From a bacterium (lineage in GTDB: Archaea; Thermoproteota; Bathyarchaeia; 40CM-2-53-6), in contig JAJPJY010000153.1 of the NCBI GenBank assembly GCA_021323995.1, positions 1 through 38,491 on the forward strand: 38,491 nt of DNA. The letters are read 5' to 3'. Positions 37,747 to 38,491 of the stretch are shown here, piece after piece. Numbering within the stretch: the stretch's first letter is position 1; the number at the start of each line of letters is the position of its first letter. The translations under genes were made by a program, and so were the position numbers. The notes under the pieces were generated by a model, which was not told the DNA's origin, did not search any database, and saw nothing but the letters and a program-made list of their open reading frames with translations.

Positions 37747-38491
37747 CTAGCATCCGGTTATGGGGCAGAAGAACGGGTCTATCTGGGGGTCTATGCCCGT
37801 CAAACTTGACAGGTTCGACGCTCCACCGAAGCTCGTTACGCCTGCGCCAAAGTAGAATGCTACTGTTGCTAGGTCAGAGATGTTGACTGTGGTGCCTGGT
37901 GCAATGTTCGAGTTGACCCAATAGCTAGACTGGGCACTTGTACAGAGAGGTCCAGTGCTACCTGAAGCGATGCCGAAGCACGCCGCTGCAGCCGCAAGAT
38001 CCTGAATGTTCACTATGCCGTCGTTATTCGCGTCAGCATAGCTGATCTTGTAGAGACTGGTAGACGTGTCACCGGTGCCGCTCGGGCAACATCTGACGTA
38101 GAGACTGTTCTTCTGTAGCAAGATTCTGCCGTCGGTGCCAACTGCTTGGCCGGTCAGAGTGCTGCTAGCGCTCTCAGTACATGATCCACCAACATGTCCT
38201 GCGTTGGTGAAGCCTGTAGGAACGACACAGCTGAACGGACCGTCGCCGACGAAGATACCTGGAGTGCTAGTCAATGGGTTGTTCGCGGTCATTGGATCGA
38301 AGGCAAGACTTGCACACTGGGATGTCGAAGCATTGGATATGCCGTTACCAGCCAATCCTCCGGCGCCTGTTACAGCACCGCAGTATGGCTGCCATAGAGC
38401 CTGCTCAAGGATGAAAGCGCTTCCAATGTTAATCTCGTAGAATGGGCTCTGTAGCGCTAGTACCACTTGTAGAGTCTTGCAAGGCTGTCCC
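37747..38491 (-). CDS. Partial extracellular substrate-binding protein of the peptide ABC system with C-terminal dockerin-like pair
   Basis: Frame stays open to the window edge (GQPCKTLQVVLALQSPFYEINIG...); C terminus has YADANNDGIVNIQDLAAAAACFG and VNSNIAPGTTVNISDLATVAFYFG. SBP assignment is inferred from operon context. Confidence 0.65.
   Translation of the reverse strand, partial: GQPCKTLQVVLALQSPFYEINIGSAFILEQALWQPYCGAVTGAGGLAGNGISNASTSQCASLAFDPMTANNPLTSTPGIFVGDGPFSCVVPTGFTNAGHVGGSCTESASSTLTGQAVGTDGRILLQKNSLYVRCCPSGTGDTSTSLYKISYADANNDGIVNIQDLAAAAACFGIASGSTGPLCTSAQSSYWVNSNIAPGTTVNISDLATVAFYFGAGVTSFGGASNLSSLTGIDPQIDPFFCPITGC

Noticed and set aside
1-38491. CRISPR array or IS element
   Set aside because: No regularly spaced direct repeats and no transposase-like ORF seen.

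Overview
Archaeal chromosomal segment, probably a Thermoproteota/Thaumarchaeota- or Bathyarchaeia-like lineage (inferred from gene style; low confidence). It opens with a truncated 5S rRNA on the minus strand. Main blocks: (i) an acyl-CoA/beta-oxidation-like cluster (thioesterase, 3-hydroxyacyl-CoA dehydrogenase, two enoyl-CoA hydratases, a ferritin-like diiron protein, an EthD-family protein, SCP-x-type thiolase, DUF35 protein, ALDH); (ii) a compact ~5.5 kb putative integrated element (about 14165-19673) with a tyrosine recombinase, a methyltransferase-nuclease fusion and a tightly overlapping string of tiny membrane, coiled-coil and Zn-ribbon proteins; (iii) housekeeping genes (PAN-like AAA ATPase, NadE, 2-oxoacid:ferredoxin oxidoreductase, MIP18/Mrp-type Fe-S proteins, acylphosphatase, TrmB regulator); (iv) a Dpp/Opp peptide ABC transporter whose binding protein carries a dockerin-like tail. 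The strongest hidden signal is that all three tRNA genes I could find (Trp, Glu, Leu) are interrupted by introns at mostly non-canonical positions: six introns, five of them with good hand-folded bulge-helix-bulge motifs. The Glu tRNA has two introns in the T arm. No CRISPR array or IS transposase was seen.
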